DNA of 64,000 bases from Siphonodentalium dalli. Its lineage: Eukaryota; Mollusca; Scaphopoda; Gadilida; Siphonodentaliidae. Below the pieces are notes generated by a model. The model was given only the letters and a program-made list of their open reading frames with translations, was not told the DNA's origin and did no database searches. Below are positions 45,940 to 56,989 of this stretch, piece after piece. The stretch covers positions 7,822,734 to 7,886,733 of the forward strand of contig CP136061.1 of assembly GCA_032622095.1 (NCBI GenBank), given 5' to 3'. The position numbers were made by a program, and so were the translations under genes. Numbering within the stretch: position 1 is the first letter of the stretch; each line of letters starts with the position of its first letter.

Positions 45940-46180
45940 ACACCCCCCCCCCCCCCCAACAAGGTGATGAGTTAAGATGCACCGAGTATATACGCACCCC
46001 CCCCCCCCCCACAAGGTGATGAGAAAAGATGCACCGAGTATATACACACCCCCCCCCCACAAGATGTTGATTAAAAGATGCACCAAGTAACTACATTATA
46101 CACCCCCCCCCCTCAATAAGGTGATGAGTAAAAATGCACCATGTAGGGTATCTATACACCCCCCCCCCCCCCCCCCAACA
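45940..46180. repeat. ~50-57 bp tandem repeat with long C-runs, x 5
   Basis: The units AAGATGCACCGAGTATATAC and CAAGGTGATGAG are joined by pure C tracts of about 9 to 18. The minus strand has equally long G-runs able to form G-quadruplexes. Tract lengths should be treated as uncertain in an assembly. Confidence 0.93.
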
Positions 46181-46189
46181 ATGTGATGG

Positions 46190-46734
46190 GAAAATCTACT
46201 GTTTTATTCATAAATGGTGTCGCTACTGATCTGTTCGAATCAAATTAATACTGATATATGAAGGTGATAAAATCAGAGATAGAACGCCCCGGAAAACGCT
46301 GCACACTTTCTGTCCGATGATAGGACTTTGTTCTAGTAGCAAATTACATTAAATATTTATCATTAAGAGGAATATATGCGTCGACTGACAATCTGACTCG
46401 AGAGGATCTTGGCCCTAATTAGTGCAATATAAGATCTATGGTACACCACAAAGCAGGATCAATACTAATAATTATAGATAGAAGAAAGTCCCATGTATCT
46501 GGTGCATACGTTCTTAGAAGAGGTCCCGATCAAATGTATATAGTGTAGATAGTGTCGTCGCTTAAACTGTTTATGTCTGTTATGGGATTTGAGCATCTAA
46601 TGGCCATGGATGAGGATCTGCCAACATAAACAGTTTAAGGACAACATTAGCTACATATTTTATTTATATTTATCCATCGCACAAAACTTGCTTTTTGTTG
46701 GGGGAAATCCTGTCATTTTCCTAAAATTTATATT
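46190..46734. other. Unassigned intronic stretch
   Basis: TTAAACTGTTTATG at about 46560 is mirrored by CATAAACAGTTTAA at about 46626. No gene recognised. Confidence 0.4.
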
Positions 46735-46808
46735 TCGGAAATATGGATTGTTGCCATTCATTGGAAAGCTCTCAGTAAGATCTTTCCGATGAATGGAAAC
46801 AAGCCATA
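46735..46808 (+). mobile_element. Family T central hairpin fragment
   Basis: GGAAATATGGATTGTTGCCA ... GGAAACAAGCCATATT; both outer arms are missing. It ends at the family B insertion. Confidence 0.8.
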
Positions 46809-46812
46809 TTAA

Positions 46813-47204
46813 CCCTTTACCCAACAGAACGGCCCTGTGCCAATGATAGGTCGCCTCGCATATATAAGAGAATGCATTGGCTTAACATATTAAAAATGAT
46901 AAAATTGTCAAAGAATTTAGAAAAAAATATTATAAAAATTGTTAAAAAATGTGAGAAAAAATTATAAAATTGTTTAAGAATGTAAGGCCAATGCATTCTC
47001 TTATATATGCGAGGCGACCTATGGTCGACTCGCATATATAAGAGAATGCATTGGCACAGGGCATAACTGTAACCATCACAATGTGGTCAATGAACCGGTT
47101 CCAATGATATCCATATTTGTATGGTTTTATTGAGACAGACCGAAGATATTTTAGGCTGTTGAAGCTTTATTTGGGCGTTTTTTGCCATTTTGTTGGGTAA
47201 AGGG
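46813..47204 (-). mobile_element. Family B MITE, reverse orientation
   Basis: TTAA at 46809-46812 and 47205-47208; CCCTTTACCCAACAGAACGG and TGTTGGGTAAAGGG ends. The first hairpin is truncated; the second (about 46984-47057) is full. Confidence 0.9.
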
Positions 47205-47211
47205 TTAATCA

Positions 47212-47385
47212 AGGTCCCCAATGGGTGCACATCACGATATTCACCATCTGGGAACTTAAATTTGAGTCTAGGTCTCCCATAGAAAATGAGGCCATGCAGA
47301 ATGAGGTCCTCAGAGGGTGAATTTGGTGATGCTAGCCCACTATGTAAATGATAGACACATTACTTGCATGCAGACTTGAAACCAA
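47212..47385 (-). mobile_element. Family H fragment
   Basis: 'caaggtccccaatgggtgca', 'aggtctcccatag' and 'gaggtcctcagagggtgaat' then 'aaatgatagacacattactt'; interior deleted. Confidence 0.7.
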
Positions 47386-48690
47386 TCATTGAGTTCTACC
47401 CAATTGATTGGGATTCTATTAGGTAACACATATCAATAAACAAGGTTACTTCACTTTTAATAGCAGTTTATAGGTTAACCAATACAGCTAGGAAAGTGGG
47501 TGCCTGACAAGGTAACACATCTGCCCGGGTCAACGAAAATCACCCCTCTGGAATGACAATAACAAGTCAGAATGGAGCACTGGCTGACGGACCTTACAGC
47601 CTTTCCGTTTGTCAACATTAAGTACATGTAGAGTGAAAGAAATAATGGCTTACAACCTATCCGTCATATAATTTCCCCACATAATGAAGGTGGTGCAGAA
47701 ATGTATGGATGTCAAAAGAAAGGGGAGGTTGTCTGCTAGGCATATTAAAGAAGATTCGAGGCTAAATGTGATGATGACCAAGGTCCCAATTTCTCGCAGA
47801 CAAATTGCTCCTCGTTCTGATGACATGAATTTTGAGGTGGAAGCTGGATCCCGGAGCAGTTTATTGAAATTTTGAAAATAGTGTTAGAACATACCCCACA
47901 AAAACAAGCTTCATTTAATGCCAAAAGGAAAATTTATTAATTTTTGAAAAATACTCCCAATGTGTTAAAAAGATGCCAAAATGTTTTGATAAGACCATCA
48001 TCAGTTGCAGATTGCTGACTATATGTCATGCTAAGAGCATGTCACATAACGTTTCGACTGAGTTCTGCCCAATTGATTGCGGCTTCTATTACAATGTAGG
48101 CAACACAAATCAATAAACAAGGTAGTCTCACTTTAAATAGCAGTTTATCAATGAAAATAATCCGGTAAAACCCCCAAAGGTACACAAACAATTAGGGAGT
48201 AGATTGATTTTCAATATTGATTTGATATAACCACTGAAGTCTGATCAATAATACTAATTAACAATGTCTGTTAATAACAGTTAATTAATCTGCCTTGCCA
48301 AGATCTCACTGAACCAAGGGTATTATGTCACCACTGCCATCATGAATTCAATACCTGGAAATTGCGACAATTATGATGAATTCATTGGATATTGTTGCTT
48401 AGCGAGATATTGATCCTAGGATTCCTAGGTGAGCTTAACGAGGCAGAGTTACCTGGAAAAACAGGTGTTTTATTTACCTGGCATGTCACTGATTTATTGA
48501 ATACAACATTTTACCTGGAAGGGCCAGATTGGCGATAAATAATGATGGGATATATAAAATAAAGTTATTTATAATGAATACAGACTAGAGCCTCTGAATA
48601 TAACCAAACATAGACATCAGCAGTCTACTGTCAATTAACATACTAAAATGCTGATCAGCAGATTCGATTGAACTCAGTTTATCTCAATTA
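47385..48690. other. Intronic stretch with a diverged ~90 bp duplication
   Basis: 'gagttctacccaattgattg' and 'aatagcagtttat' (47390-47475) recur at 48058-48155. 'tttacctgg' occurs three times at 48440-48530. The 63-codon plus frame at 47684-47875 has no support. Confidence 0.45.
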
Positions 48691-48691
48691 A

Positions 48692-49036
48692 AGGTACACA
48701 AACCGATTTGATGGCCCCCATATCATCAGATTCCAACAATAACATTTCTTGAAATTCCGCTTCAGGTATCAGAATTGATTAATTGCCAAAAAATAATGCT
48801 AACCACTGTCAACGTGTATAGTATAAAATTGCCAAAAACAGTGTTATTTATCAACATTTTGTTCAGCGCAATTTGGTACATGTATCAAGAATATGTCGGC
48901 CGGCTTTCATCAAATATTTTCCAGGCCACCAAATATTCCAGGTGGCGAAAAATAACAGATTTAAAAAATCAATATCTGATCAATCTGAGATTTGATGGGT
49001 GGGTTCCTTGACTCGATTCAAATATTTGTTACCCTT
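48692..49036. mobile_element. Family K, right end truncated
   Basis: TTAA at 48688-48691 and AGGTACACAAACCGATTTGA; both inner arms ('tggcgaaaaataacagattt', 'gggttccttgactcg') present; the terminal 'ggattgagtacct' is missing. Confidence 0.75.
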
Positions 49037-49078
49037 GTGCATGAGATGTGAAAATGGAAGTGATCCTCTAATATATAA

Positions 49079-49781
49079 CCCTTTACCCAACAGAAGGGCC
49101 CTGTGCCAATGCATTCTCTTATATATGCGAGTCGACCATAGGTCGCCTCGCATATATAAGAGAATGCATTGGCTTAACACATTTTAGGCCAATGCATTCT
49201 CTTATATATGCGAGGCGACCTATGGTCGACTCGCATATATAAGAGAATGCATTGGCACAGGGCATAAGTGTAACTATCACAATGTGGTCAAGGAGCCGGT
49301 TCCAATGATATCCATATACCCCACTGGACAAAACAAGTGTCCATTGGCACCGCAGTGTATTTGCCGTTCGGCCGCGGTGTCAGAGTTTGTAACTGCAGTT
49401 GAGCACCGCGGCTGAACGGCAAGTACACCACGACCGAACAGCAAGTACACTGCAGCCGAAAGGCAACTACACCGCAGCTGAACGGCATGTACACCATGGT
49501 TAGATTTATGGTTTGTATCGTCTTTTTTCAGTTTAATTAACGTACACCGCGGCAACTACGCCATGGCGGAATGGCAAGTACACCGCGGCCCAACTGTAGT
49601 TAGCCGGTGGAGCCGCGGTGTAGTTGCATTTCACCGCGGTGGCAATGCTAACCGCACCGCGGTTAAGTGGACACTTGTTTTGTCCAGCAGGGTATGTATG
49701 GTTTTATTGAGACAGACCCAAGATAATTTAGGCTGTTGAAGCTTTATTTGGCCGGTTTTGGCCGGTTTGTTGGGTAAAGGG
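49079..49781 (-). mobile_element. Family B MITE hosting element P
   Basis: The right TTAA is at 49782-49785; the left flank reads TATA rather than TTAA. It has two opposed hairpins (49107-49175, 49189-49255) with almost no spacer. It is interrupted at 49319-49692. Confidence 0.88.
49319..49692. mobile_element. Element P, TA-flanked, nested in family B
   Basis: TA at 49317-49318 and 49693-49694; ends CCCCACTGGACAAAACAAGT and ACTTGTTTTGTCCAGCAGGG. The core is made of ACCGCGG-, GAACGGCAAGTACACC-type words. Family B 'gatatccata' and 'tgtatggttttattgagaca' resume on either side. Confidence 0.92.
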
Positions 49782-49881
49782 TTAAGAGAATGCACTGGCT
49801 TGAAGGGGCACTAACAATTTACTCATTCTTTACCTGAGCAACGCCGGGTGTCCAAGCTGGTAATCAATAAATATGCTTTAA

Positions 49882-49965
49882 CCCTTTGAGTGCCAGGGGC
49901 CGATCTCATCGGCCCTAAACCTACAAAATAAGTCTGTTAAAGAATATAAGAATAAATTATTAAAA

Positions 49966-50000
<35 letters not shown>

Positions 50001-50096
50001 TTAGGCCAATGCATTCTCTTATATATGCATATATAAGAGAATGCATTGGCACAGGGTATATGGGTTGATACAGAAATCGACCTGGCACTCAAAGGG
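49882..50096 (-). mobile_element. Family A MITE, collapsed hairpin
   Basis: TTAA at 49878-49881 and 50097-50100; CCCTTTGAGTGCCAGG start; the hairpin loop is deleted, leaving TTATATATGCATATATAA; A run of about 26. Confidence 0.88.
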
Positions 50097-50258
50097 TTAA
50101 TTAAAGGCCTATTTATTTTTGAGTCGGCTATTATTTTTTTTATAGTGCCTTGATATACAGTTTTAATAACATAAAATATTGGCCGAGGCTATTCTGGCGT
50201 ATATAGGAATTCTGCTATATGCGGTAGAATATAGCCTCGCTGGCTATTATACCGTATA

Positions 50259-50364
50259 CAGTAAAGCCCTAATTAATCGACTGCTTAACCACAGCAGAAT
50301 TATGGGTAACTTTTCAGGGTTTAGTCGGAAATATGGCTTGTTTCCATTCATCGGAAAGCTCTCC
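50259..50364 (+). mobile_element. Family T left half
   Basis: TA then CAGTAAAGCCCTAATTAATC through the first half of the central hairpin; it ends where the 27 bp array begins. Confidence 0.8.
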
Positions 50365-50384
50365 TCGAGAGCCTCCCAACTCGG

Positions 50385-50962
50385 CTGAAACTCTCGGACT
50401 CCATCAAAATTCTCAATGACTCGACTGAAACTCTCTTACACCATCAACATTCTCAAACTCTCTTACACCATCAACATTCTCAACAACTCGGCTGAAACTC
50501 TCGGACTCCATCAAAATTCTCAAACTCTCTTACACCATCAACATTCTCAAACTCTCTTACACCATCAACATTCTCAAACTCTCTTACACCATCAACATTC
50601 TCAAACTCTCTTACACCATCAACATTCTCAAACTCTCTTACACCATCAACATTCTCAAACTCTCAGATACCATCAACATTCTCAAACTCTCTGATACCAT
50701 CAACATTCTCAACAACTCGGCTGAAACTCTCGGACTCCATCAAAATTCTCAAGGACTCGGCTGAAACTCTCTTACACCATCAACATTCTCAAACTCTCTT
50801 ACACCATCAACATTCTCAAACTCTCAGATACCATCAACATTCTCAAACTCTCCGATACCATCAACATTCTCAAACTCTCTTACACCATCAACATTCTCAA
50901 ACTCTCAGATACCATCAACATTCTCAAACTCTCCGATACCATCAACATTCTCAACTCAGCTA
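50385..50962. repeat. 27 bp minisatellite, ~20 units
   Basis: The unit is CTCAAACTCTCTTACACCAT plus CAACATT, with longer AACTCGGCTGAAACTCTCGG variants. The open plus frame is a unit-length artefact. Confidence 0.95.
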
Positions 50963-51114
50963 TTCCGCTTGCTTCGCTGAGGAAATACGGTAACCTCTTC
51001 CAGAAATAGAAAGCATATCTGGCAGTCTATTTCAATCACGTGATTGACCATGTGCATATTGCCAGTATATACATGTACATGTACACATGTTGGCTGGGGG
51101 ACTCTTCTGTTTAA

Positions 51115-51295
51115 CCCTTTGAGTATGGTCGACCCGCATACCGGTATATAAGAGAATGCATTGGCCTAACAATTTTTTTGTTTTTTTTTGTTTTTTTACA
51201 ATTTTTTACAATTTTAATAATTTATTCTTATATTCTTTAACAGACTTATTTTGTAGGTTTAGGGCCGATGAGATCGGCCCCTGGCACTCAAAGGG
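51115..51295 (+). mobile_element. Family A MITE, left part deleted
   Basis: TTAA at 51111-51114 and 51296-51299; the left end keeps only CCCTTTGAG before joining the middle of the hairpin. Confidence 0.82.
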
Positions 51296-51424
51296 TTAAA
51301 CATGTAAATTATTGCTACTAGTATTTATTACTACATGTATTTATCACAATTTAATGCATGATTAAGTCTGGTACTGGTATACATGTACACTGAATACATT
51401 CTCATCTTTTCACATCTGTGACCC

Positions 51425-51855
51425 GCCATATCAAATCCAGTCGTGAGTCGGGATTTTTTTTACCCTGTGCCAATGCATTCTCTTATATATGCGAGTCGAC
51501 CATATATAAGAGAATGCATTGGCCTAACAATTTTTTACAATTTTAATAATTTTTTCTTGTATTCTTTAACAATTTTATAATTTCACCCATACAGAGCCCC
51601 ATATAAACATGAGCAGACAACACTCTTCTATATGCTTCTATATATGTGTGGGGCTCCCTGCAGGGTAATGGATGTTTTTTATTTTATGTCCTAAAAATTG
51701 TAAGAAACAGTTATTTTTAAAAAATGATAAAAAATTGTTAGGCCAATGCATTCTCTTATATATGCGAGGCGACCTATGGTCGACTCGCATATATAAGAGA
51801 ATGCATTGGCACAGGGTAAAATAATCCCGACTTACAACTGGATTTGATATGGCGG
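51425..51855. mobile_element. Palindromic repeat G carrying two hairpins and F
   Basis: TGTGACCCGCCATATCAAAT is mirrored at the right by ATTTGATATGGCGGTCACA. Inside, ACCCTGTGCCAATGC hairpins sit at both ends, with an F-like hairpin (about 51590-51665) in the centre. Confidence 0.8.
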
Positions 51856-51884
51856 TCACATCTTTGCATCAACAATTCAACAGT

Positions 51885-52092
51885 ATTGACTGAAGGGAAA
51901 TCACTCTATTTTATATCAATACAGTATTGACTGATATCAATACAGTAACAAAGATACTATATAGTATCTCTGACAGTACTGACTGAAGGGAAGTCACTCC
52001 ATTTTATATCAATACAGTAACAAAGATACTATATAGTATCTCTGACAGTACTGACTGAAGGGAAGTCACTCCATTTTATATCCAGTACTGAC
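51885..52092. repeat. ~70 bp tandem repeat, left part
   Basis: The unit contains CAGTACTGACTGAAGGGAAG, 'tcactccattttatatc' and 'aaagatactatatagtatct'. It continues at 53277-53372 beyond the inserted element. Confidence 0.93.
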
Positions 52093-53276
52093 CAGGTCTG
52101 GCAAATGTGAGAATACAGCTACAATAGCTGTATTCAGCTATATATTATACTCTCAAACCGGCTGTTTTTTTATAATAAACTAGAAGTGCTAATTTGCGCA
52201 TCAAAATCAGGCTACCATATTCTCCGGCCACCCTCAACCAAATCAAAACCCTCACTTGTTTTCTGACAAAGTGTTGCATTTTGTCGACATGGCAGTTCTG
52301 ATTTTGTGTGAAAACTTACTACGGCGGTCGATGTCAGTAAATATTCTGGGGACTATTTTCTGTGAATGCATTCATTAGCTACCGGGTAACTTATAAAATA
52401 AAGATCAAATTCATCGCAAACACCCATTTACTTCTTCCCGATGCTAAACCGGTAGGGGACGTTAGAATGGTGTAACTATATCAAGCATTTAGAATTACGT
52501 ACCACTAGCGGTTTGTGAGCGATACTGGTAACTATTCATAACGGTATATACAGATATTGTGCGGCATATTGCAAATGTATGGCACAACATAGGAACAACT
52601 GAAATGAAAATGCGACTTATATAATTTCTGAAGTATTTTAAAAATGAAGGCCAGTGGTCGTTAACGAGTCAGAACTATCCAATCTGTTTTGGCGGGAAAA
52701 TATATAATGTGTGAAAACATAACATTGTTATTTGTATTTTCGCGATTCTACATACATGTATGCGTTTCCGTATTTTTGGAGAGTGTCAGCTCAAGCAGTG
52801 AGTCACTGAGTGGTACTCGCTCGGTTAAACTCTGGCTAGAGATGTTCCCCTTTATACCCGTTTTAACGCACTAACCAAACTTCGTTTTAACAGCATCCTA
52901 TTTATACTTCCGGGAATGTTTAAGATGTTCCATCTTCGGTGATAAATATTGTATTTAATGTATTTTTCAAGGTATTCCGCATTGCATAAGAGAATTATTA
53001 AACCGTTATGACCGACATCGACCGCCGTAGTAAGTTTTCACACATAATCACCATCGCCGTGTCAACAAAGGGCAACACTTTATCAGAAAACAAGCGACGG
53101 TTTTGATTTGGTTGATGGTGGCCGGACAATATGGTGGCCTAATTTTGATGCGCAAATTAGCGCTTCTAGTTCATTATCGAAAAAACAGCCGGTTTGAGAG
53201 TATAATATATAGCTGAATACAGCTAGGTTAGCTGAATACAGCTATTGTAGCTGTATTCTCACATTTGCCAGACCTG
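52093..53276. mobile_element. 1.18 kb element with ~245 bp terminal inverted repeats
   Basis: The ends CAGGTCTGGCAAATGTGAG and CTCACATTTGCCAGACCTG open into long arms ('ctaatttgcgcatcaaaat', 'aaaacttactacggcggtcg' and their mirrors). The flanks show CTGAC on both sides (52088-52092 and 53277-53281). Removing element and one CTGAC restores the tandem unit exactly. No transposase; superfamily not assigned. Confidence 0.88.
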
Positions 53277-53372
53277 CTGACTGAAGGGAAGTCACTCCAT
53301 TTTATATCCAGTAACAAAGATACTATATAGTATCTCTGACAGTACTGACTGAAGGGAAGTCACTTTATTTTT
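53277..53372. repeat. ~70 bp tandem repeat, right part
   Basis: Continuation of 51885-52092. Confidence 0.9.
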
Positions 53373-53629
53373 AAATAGACCAGAATGGCTGCTGTAACAA
53401 GACGGTCACTGGGTGATACCTCGTTAATGACCCCTGAAACAAGACGCCTGACGGTCACTGGGTGAAATGACCTTAAAATGTAGAAAAAAGCTCGGACAAA
53501 ATTATACATGTTGCGAAAATGGTGGTTGCAATGATACTAGTATCTGTGCCAAGCTTCACAGAAAATGTAAAAAAAAACTCTGGACAAATTTGTGTCCATG
53601 GACGACGGATGGACGAGCTGATTCCCATG

Positions 53630-53781
53630 GGTAATTTTCAGGATTTAGCTGGAAATATGGCTTGTTGCCATTCATCGGAAAGCTCTCAGTGAGAGGCAAC
53701 AAACCATATTTCCTACTAAATCCTGAAAAATTACCCATAATTCTGCTGCGGTTAAGGAGTCGATTATTTAGGGCATTACTG
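53630..53781 (+). mobile_element. Family T MITE, left terminus lost
   Basis: GGGTAATTTTCAGGATTTAG through GGGCATTACTG with TA (53782-53783); one arm of the central hairpin is shortened. Confidence 0.85.
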
Positions 53782-53784
53782 TAT

Positions 53785-54074
53785 GCCTTAAAATGTTTTA
53801 GAGGGAAACCGCATATCGTTTTTGATGTATTTTGTATCAATTACGGTGAATTATGGATGAAAATCACTATGACACATTTAGGCCGGTTGACATCCCTAGT
53901 TACTAGTAGTAACTGAGCAATTCGCATATACATGTATAATTATATATCACCAACAGCTGTCACCTACCTAATAAAGCTACAATTTGATGTAATAATTAAA
54001 CGGAACACTTATAAAATTATTTTAAAAATAAAATTATAAGCCGTAACCTAGCTACTGACCCTAATTTTTTCCGA
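53785..54074. other. Unassigned intronic stretch
   Basis: Nothing recognised. Confidence 0.4.
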
Positions 54075-54245
54075 CATGTAACCATGGTAACCCCAATGGG
54101 TGATCATCAACAACTTCAACTGGGGAACTTCAATCTGATCCTAGATCTACTAGTACCATAGCAGTTGAGGGCCTTAGCAGAATAAGGTCCCCAGAGGGTG
54201 AATTTAGTGATGCTAGCCCGCTATTGCAAATGACAGACACATGAT
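54075..54245 (-). mobile_element. Family H fragment
   Basis: 'ccccaatgggtgatcatcaa', 'accatagcagttgagg' and 'aggtccccagagggtgaatt' then 'aaatgacagacac'; the middle is deleted. Confidence 0.75.
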
Positions 54246-54264
54246 GATACTGTTGGTTGTTTAA

Positions 54265-54635
54265 CCCTTTACACAACAAACCGGCCAAAAACGGCCAAAT
54301 AAAGCTGCAACAGCCTAAATTATCTTGGGTCTGTCTCAATAAAACCATACAAATATGGATATCATTGGAACCGGTTCATTGACCACATTGTGATGGTTAC
54401 AGTTATGCCCTGTGCCAATGCATTCTCTTATATATGCGAGTCGACCCTAGGTCGCCTCGCATATATAAGAGAATGCATTGGCCTAAAAAAAAATCTTTTT
54501 TTAACACTTTTTACCATTTTTTCTTACATTTTTTAACAATTTTATAATTTTTAATGTGTTAAGCCAATGCATTCTCTTATATATGCGAGGCGACCTATGG
54601 GCACAGGGCACAGGGCCGTTCTGTTGGGTAAAGGG
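54265..54635 (+). mobile_element. Family B MITE, second hairpin damaged
   Basis: TTAA at 54261-54264 and 54636-54639; CCCTTTACACAACAAACCGG and TGTTGGGTAAAGGG ends. The right hairpin lacks its second arm (GGGCACAGGGCACAGGG instead). Confidence 0.9.
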
Positions 54636-54639
54636 TTAA

Positions 54640-55227
54640 CAGACATTTATGTTGTTTCACAATTTGAATGCTTTGAGTCCCTTTAAATGATGTAAGTTAT
54701 AGCCTGAATTTTGAAACCATGATTGACACACCTAAAAGTTGAGTACAGACCAGACGTGCCGAAACTAAACTTTCTTGTTTCGATATGTCTTTGACATTTC
54801 TCAATCATTTTGAATATTTTGCTTTTAAAAGACCCACTTAATTTTAGAAACACCAGATCACATTATATACAACATTACATATTCCATAATATATACCATT
54901 TGAAAGAAGCTCCAAAACATTGTATTATCAACTTAACTGGTCGAATAAAATGAACATGTTCTTTTTGTCAAAGTACCGACGTGTGTTCTGTGCTGTGCTT
55001 AATTTCGATCTGGAGTGTACTGCCAGTTTATTCTTCTCAATGAAAGGGAAATAACTCTATCTCTTAGTTGTGAATTATGATGCATCCTGGGGTAAATAAT
55101 GGGAGAAGTCTTGGGTGAATCTGAGAAGCTTTGTCACTTGGTGGACACAGCAGTTAAAATCACCTTACACTGGCAATGTTGTTACCATACATGTAGCAAT
55201 AAAAATAAGGAATAACAACCATTCACA
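54640..55227. other. Unassigned intronic stretch
   Basis: No repeat family or exon recognised. Confidence 0.4.
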
Positions 55228-55545
55228 GAATGCATAGTGGGCTAGCATCACTAAATTCATCCTCTGGGGACCTCATTCTGCTTAGGACTCATCTTCTCTC
55301 GCAAGTTTCTTTATTATCAAATTTCTATAGAAACTTTTTCACATACATGTGGATTCTATTTCTATTTTAGTTTAGTTTCTCTATATCCCCAAATTGGCAG
55401 AGAACACATTGCATAATTGAGGTTCCCAATGGGTGTACATGTACATCACAATATTCACCATTTGGGAACTTCAATCTGAGTCTATCTCGCCCATAGCAGC
55501 AGAGACCAAATGACAGGCACACTAAACTCAGGACTGTTTGAGAGT
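55228..55545 (-). mobile_element. Family H, reverse orientation
   Basis: 'gctagcatcactaaattcat', 'cctctggggacctcattctg' and 'ccaaattggcagag' mirror the order at 41001-41410; one terminal hairpin is partial. Confidence 0.78.
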
Positions 55546-55564
55546 CCAGTAGGATTCTTACTAC

Positions 55565-55600
55565 CCCCCCCCCACCCCCCCCCCCCCCCCCCCCCACCAG
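55565..55600. repeat. Poly-C tract, ~34 bp
   Basis: C-runs broken by three A residues. Length in the assembly is uncertain. Confidence 0.9.
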
Positions 55601-56115
55601 CACGCCAACAACTGTGTTCAGAAATCAGAGGTACATGTATGATGGAAACTTTTATAAATAAACAAAACTGACATTGGGTTTTAATACTTTTATATATGGG
55701 TATACAGATAATTAGGTCAAGTGCTTGATCACCATGGGTATGTGTGGGAAGAATAATTAAATCTCGGTATAAATTAGTTACCATGGAAACAGAACCAAGA
55801 ATACCATACGAACCTGTCGGCCAGAGAATGACATTTGAGATGGTGTGACATTATGATATAAAGCACGCGGATTCCGATAATATTCCAATGAGAAATGTGT
55901 CCAGTAAATCAAATGCAGGAAATCTCACAAGTCAATCAGACTATAGATAATTAATATTAGCCATGAAAGAAAGGTTCAAAGGTCAATTGTTACTGCTGGT
56001 AATTATGAGTCGTTGTTTACGAGAAGCCAGCGAGAATCAATTCTCTCAGAGATGTGAACAATAATTAAATTCTCCAAGATCAAAGGAATTTACCTGTAAG
56101 CACAAAGGAATTTAC
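55601..56115. other. Unassigned stretch downstream of a candidate exon
   Basis: No repeat recognised. The donor region of the 56190-56116 exon is duplicated at 56090-56120. Confidence 0.4.
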
Positions 56116-56190
56116 CTGTAATCACCTGATCCGAGTAGGTCAGATTTCCTGTCATGAGGCCAGGCAAAAGCTGCTGCATCTCAATCCACG
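56116..56190 (-). CDS. Candidate internal exon (75 nt)
   Basis: On the minus strand the acceptor TTAATCGTATCAG|CGTGGA and donor ATTACAG|gtaaattcc bound 75 nt. Two frames hit stops early. The third is open for 24 codons, beginning WIEMQQLLPGLMTGNLTYSD. A weaker alternative donor (GATCAG|gtgatt, 56126) would shorten it by ten. The stronger donor is tandemly duplicated just downstream. It could be an upstream exon of the minus-strand gene, but its end phase does not join the 37337-37274 candidate unless the weaker donor is used. Family unknown. Confidence 0.55.
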
Positions 56191-56244
56191 CTGATACGAT
56201 TAACAAAATGTCAGTCCCATAATCACATACAGACTGACCATTCA

Positions 56245-56410
56245 GGGATGGGGCGATCACATGCAGGGATGGGGCAATTACATGCAGGGATGGGGCGATT
56301 TCATGCAGGGATGGGGCAATTTCATGCAGGGATGCGTGATTATATGCAAGGATGGGGCGATTACATGCAGGCGATTATATGCATGGATGGGTGATTACAT
56401 GCATGGATGA
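56245..56410. repeat. ~20 bp tandem repeat, ~8 units
   Basis: The unit is ATGCAGGGATGGGGCAATT, degenerating rightwards. Confidence 0.9.
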
Positions 56411-56414
56411 TGAA

Positions 56415-56985
56415 ATACAATACTTTCTAATAGTAATAAAATACATTTTATAACTTTCAGATGACGAAATCACTGATATTTCCAGATAAACAAAGAGGGA
56501 TAACTCTTTAATGCTAAGCTCATTAGATACTCATTTGAATGGGCCCCTAATTTTGACTTCCCCCATACCATAATTTATTGATCACACATATTAAAATACC
56601 AATATATGTCACTGGTGTAGTCTATATTGTTATTTTAAAATTTGTCCCCAAGGACATCTCCCCCCACTAAATCCTGATTAAAACATCTCCCCCACCCCTG
56701 GATATATTTTTGCACAGCACAGAAATTTCACTTTGGGTTTGTGTTTACAAATTAACCAGGAAAATGGATCAGACCATTACATGGAGTTTGGACAGACGCA
56801 CAGATTGACAAGGAAAATTCCTGTTGTCACATATTGGACTGTTACCGTAGTTGAATTATCATCAATGAAATTAGCGTGGCCTGAATAGGGTAGACATTTA
56901 CATTATTTATGTGATTGCATGCACAGAGAACAGTTAAATCCAAGGCAAGGTATTGATCAATCTTGCAACTGTTTAGATGGTTTAT
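56415..56985. other. Unassigned intronic stretch
   Basis: Nothing recognised. Confidence 0.4.
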
Positions 56986-56989
56986 TTGT

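Noticed and set aside
48440-48530. Three TTACCTGG donor-like words (minus strand)
   Set aside because: The intervals between them have stops in all frames.
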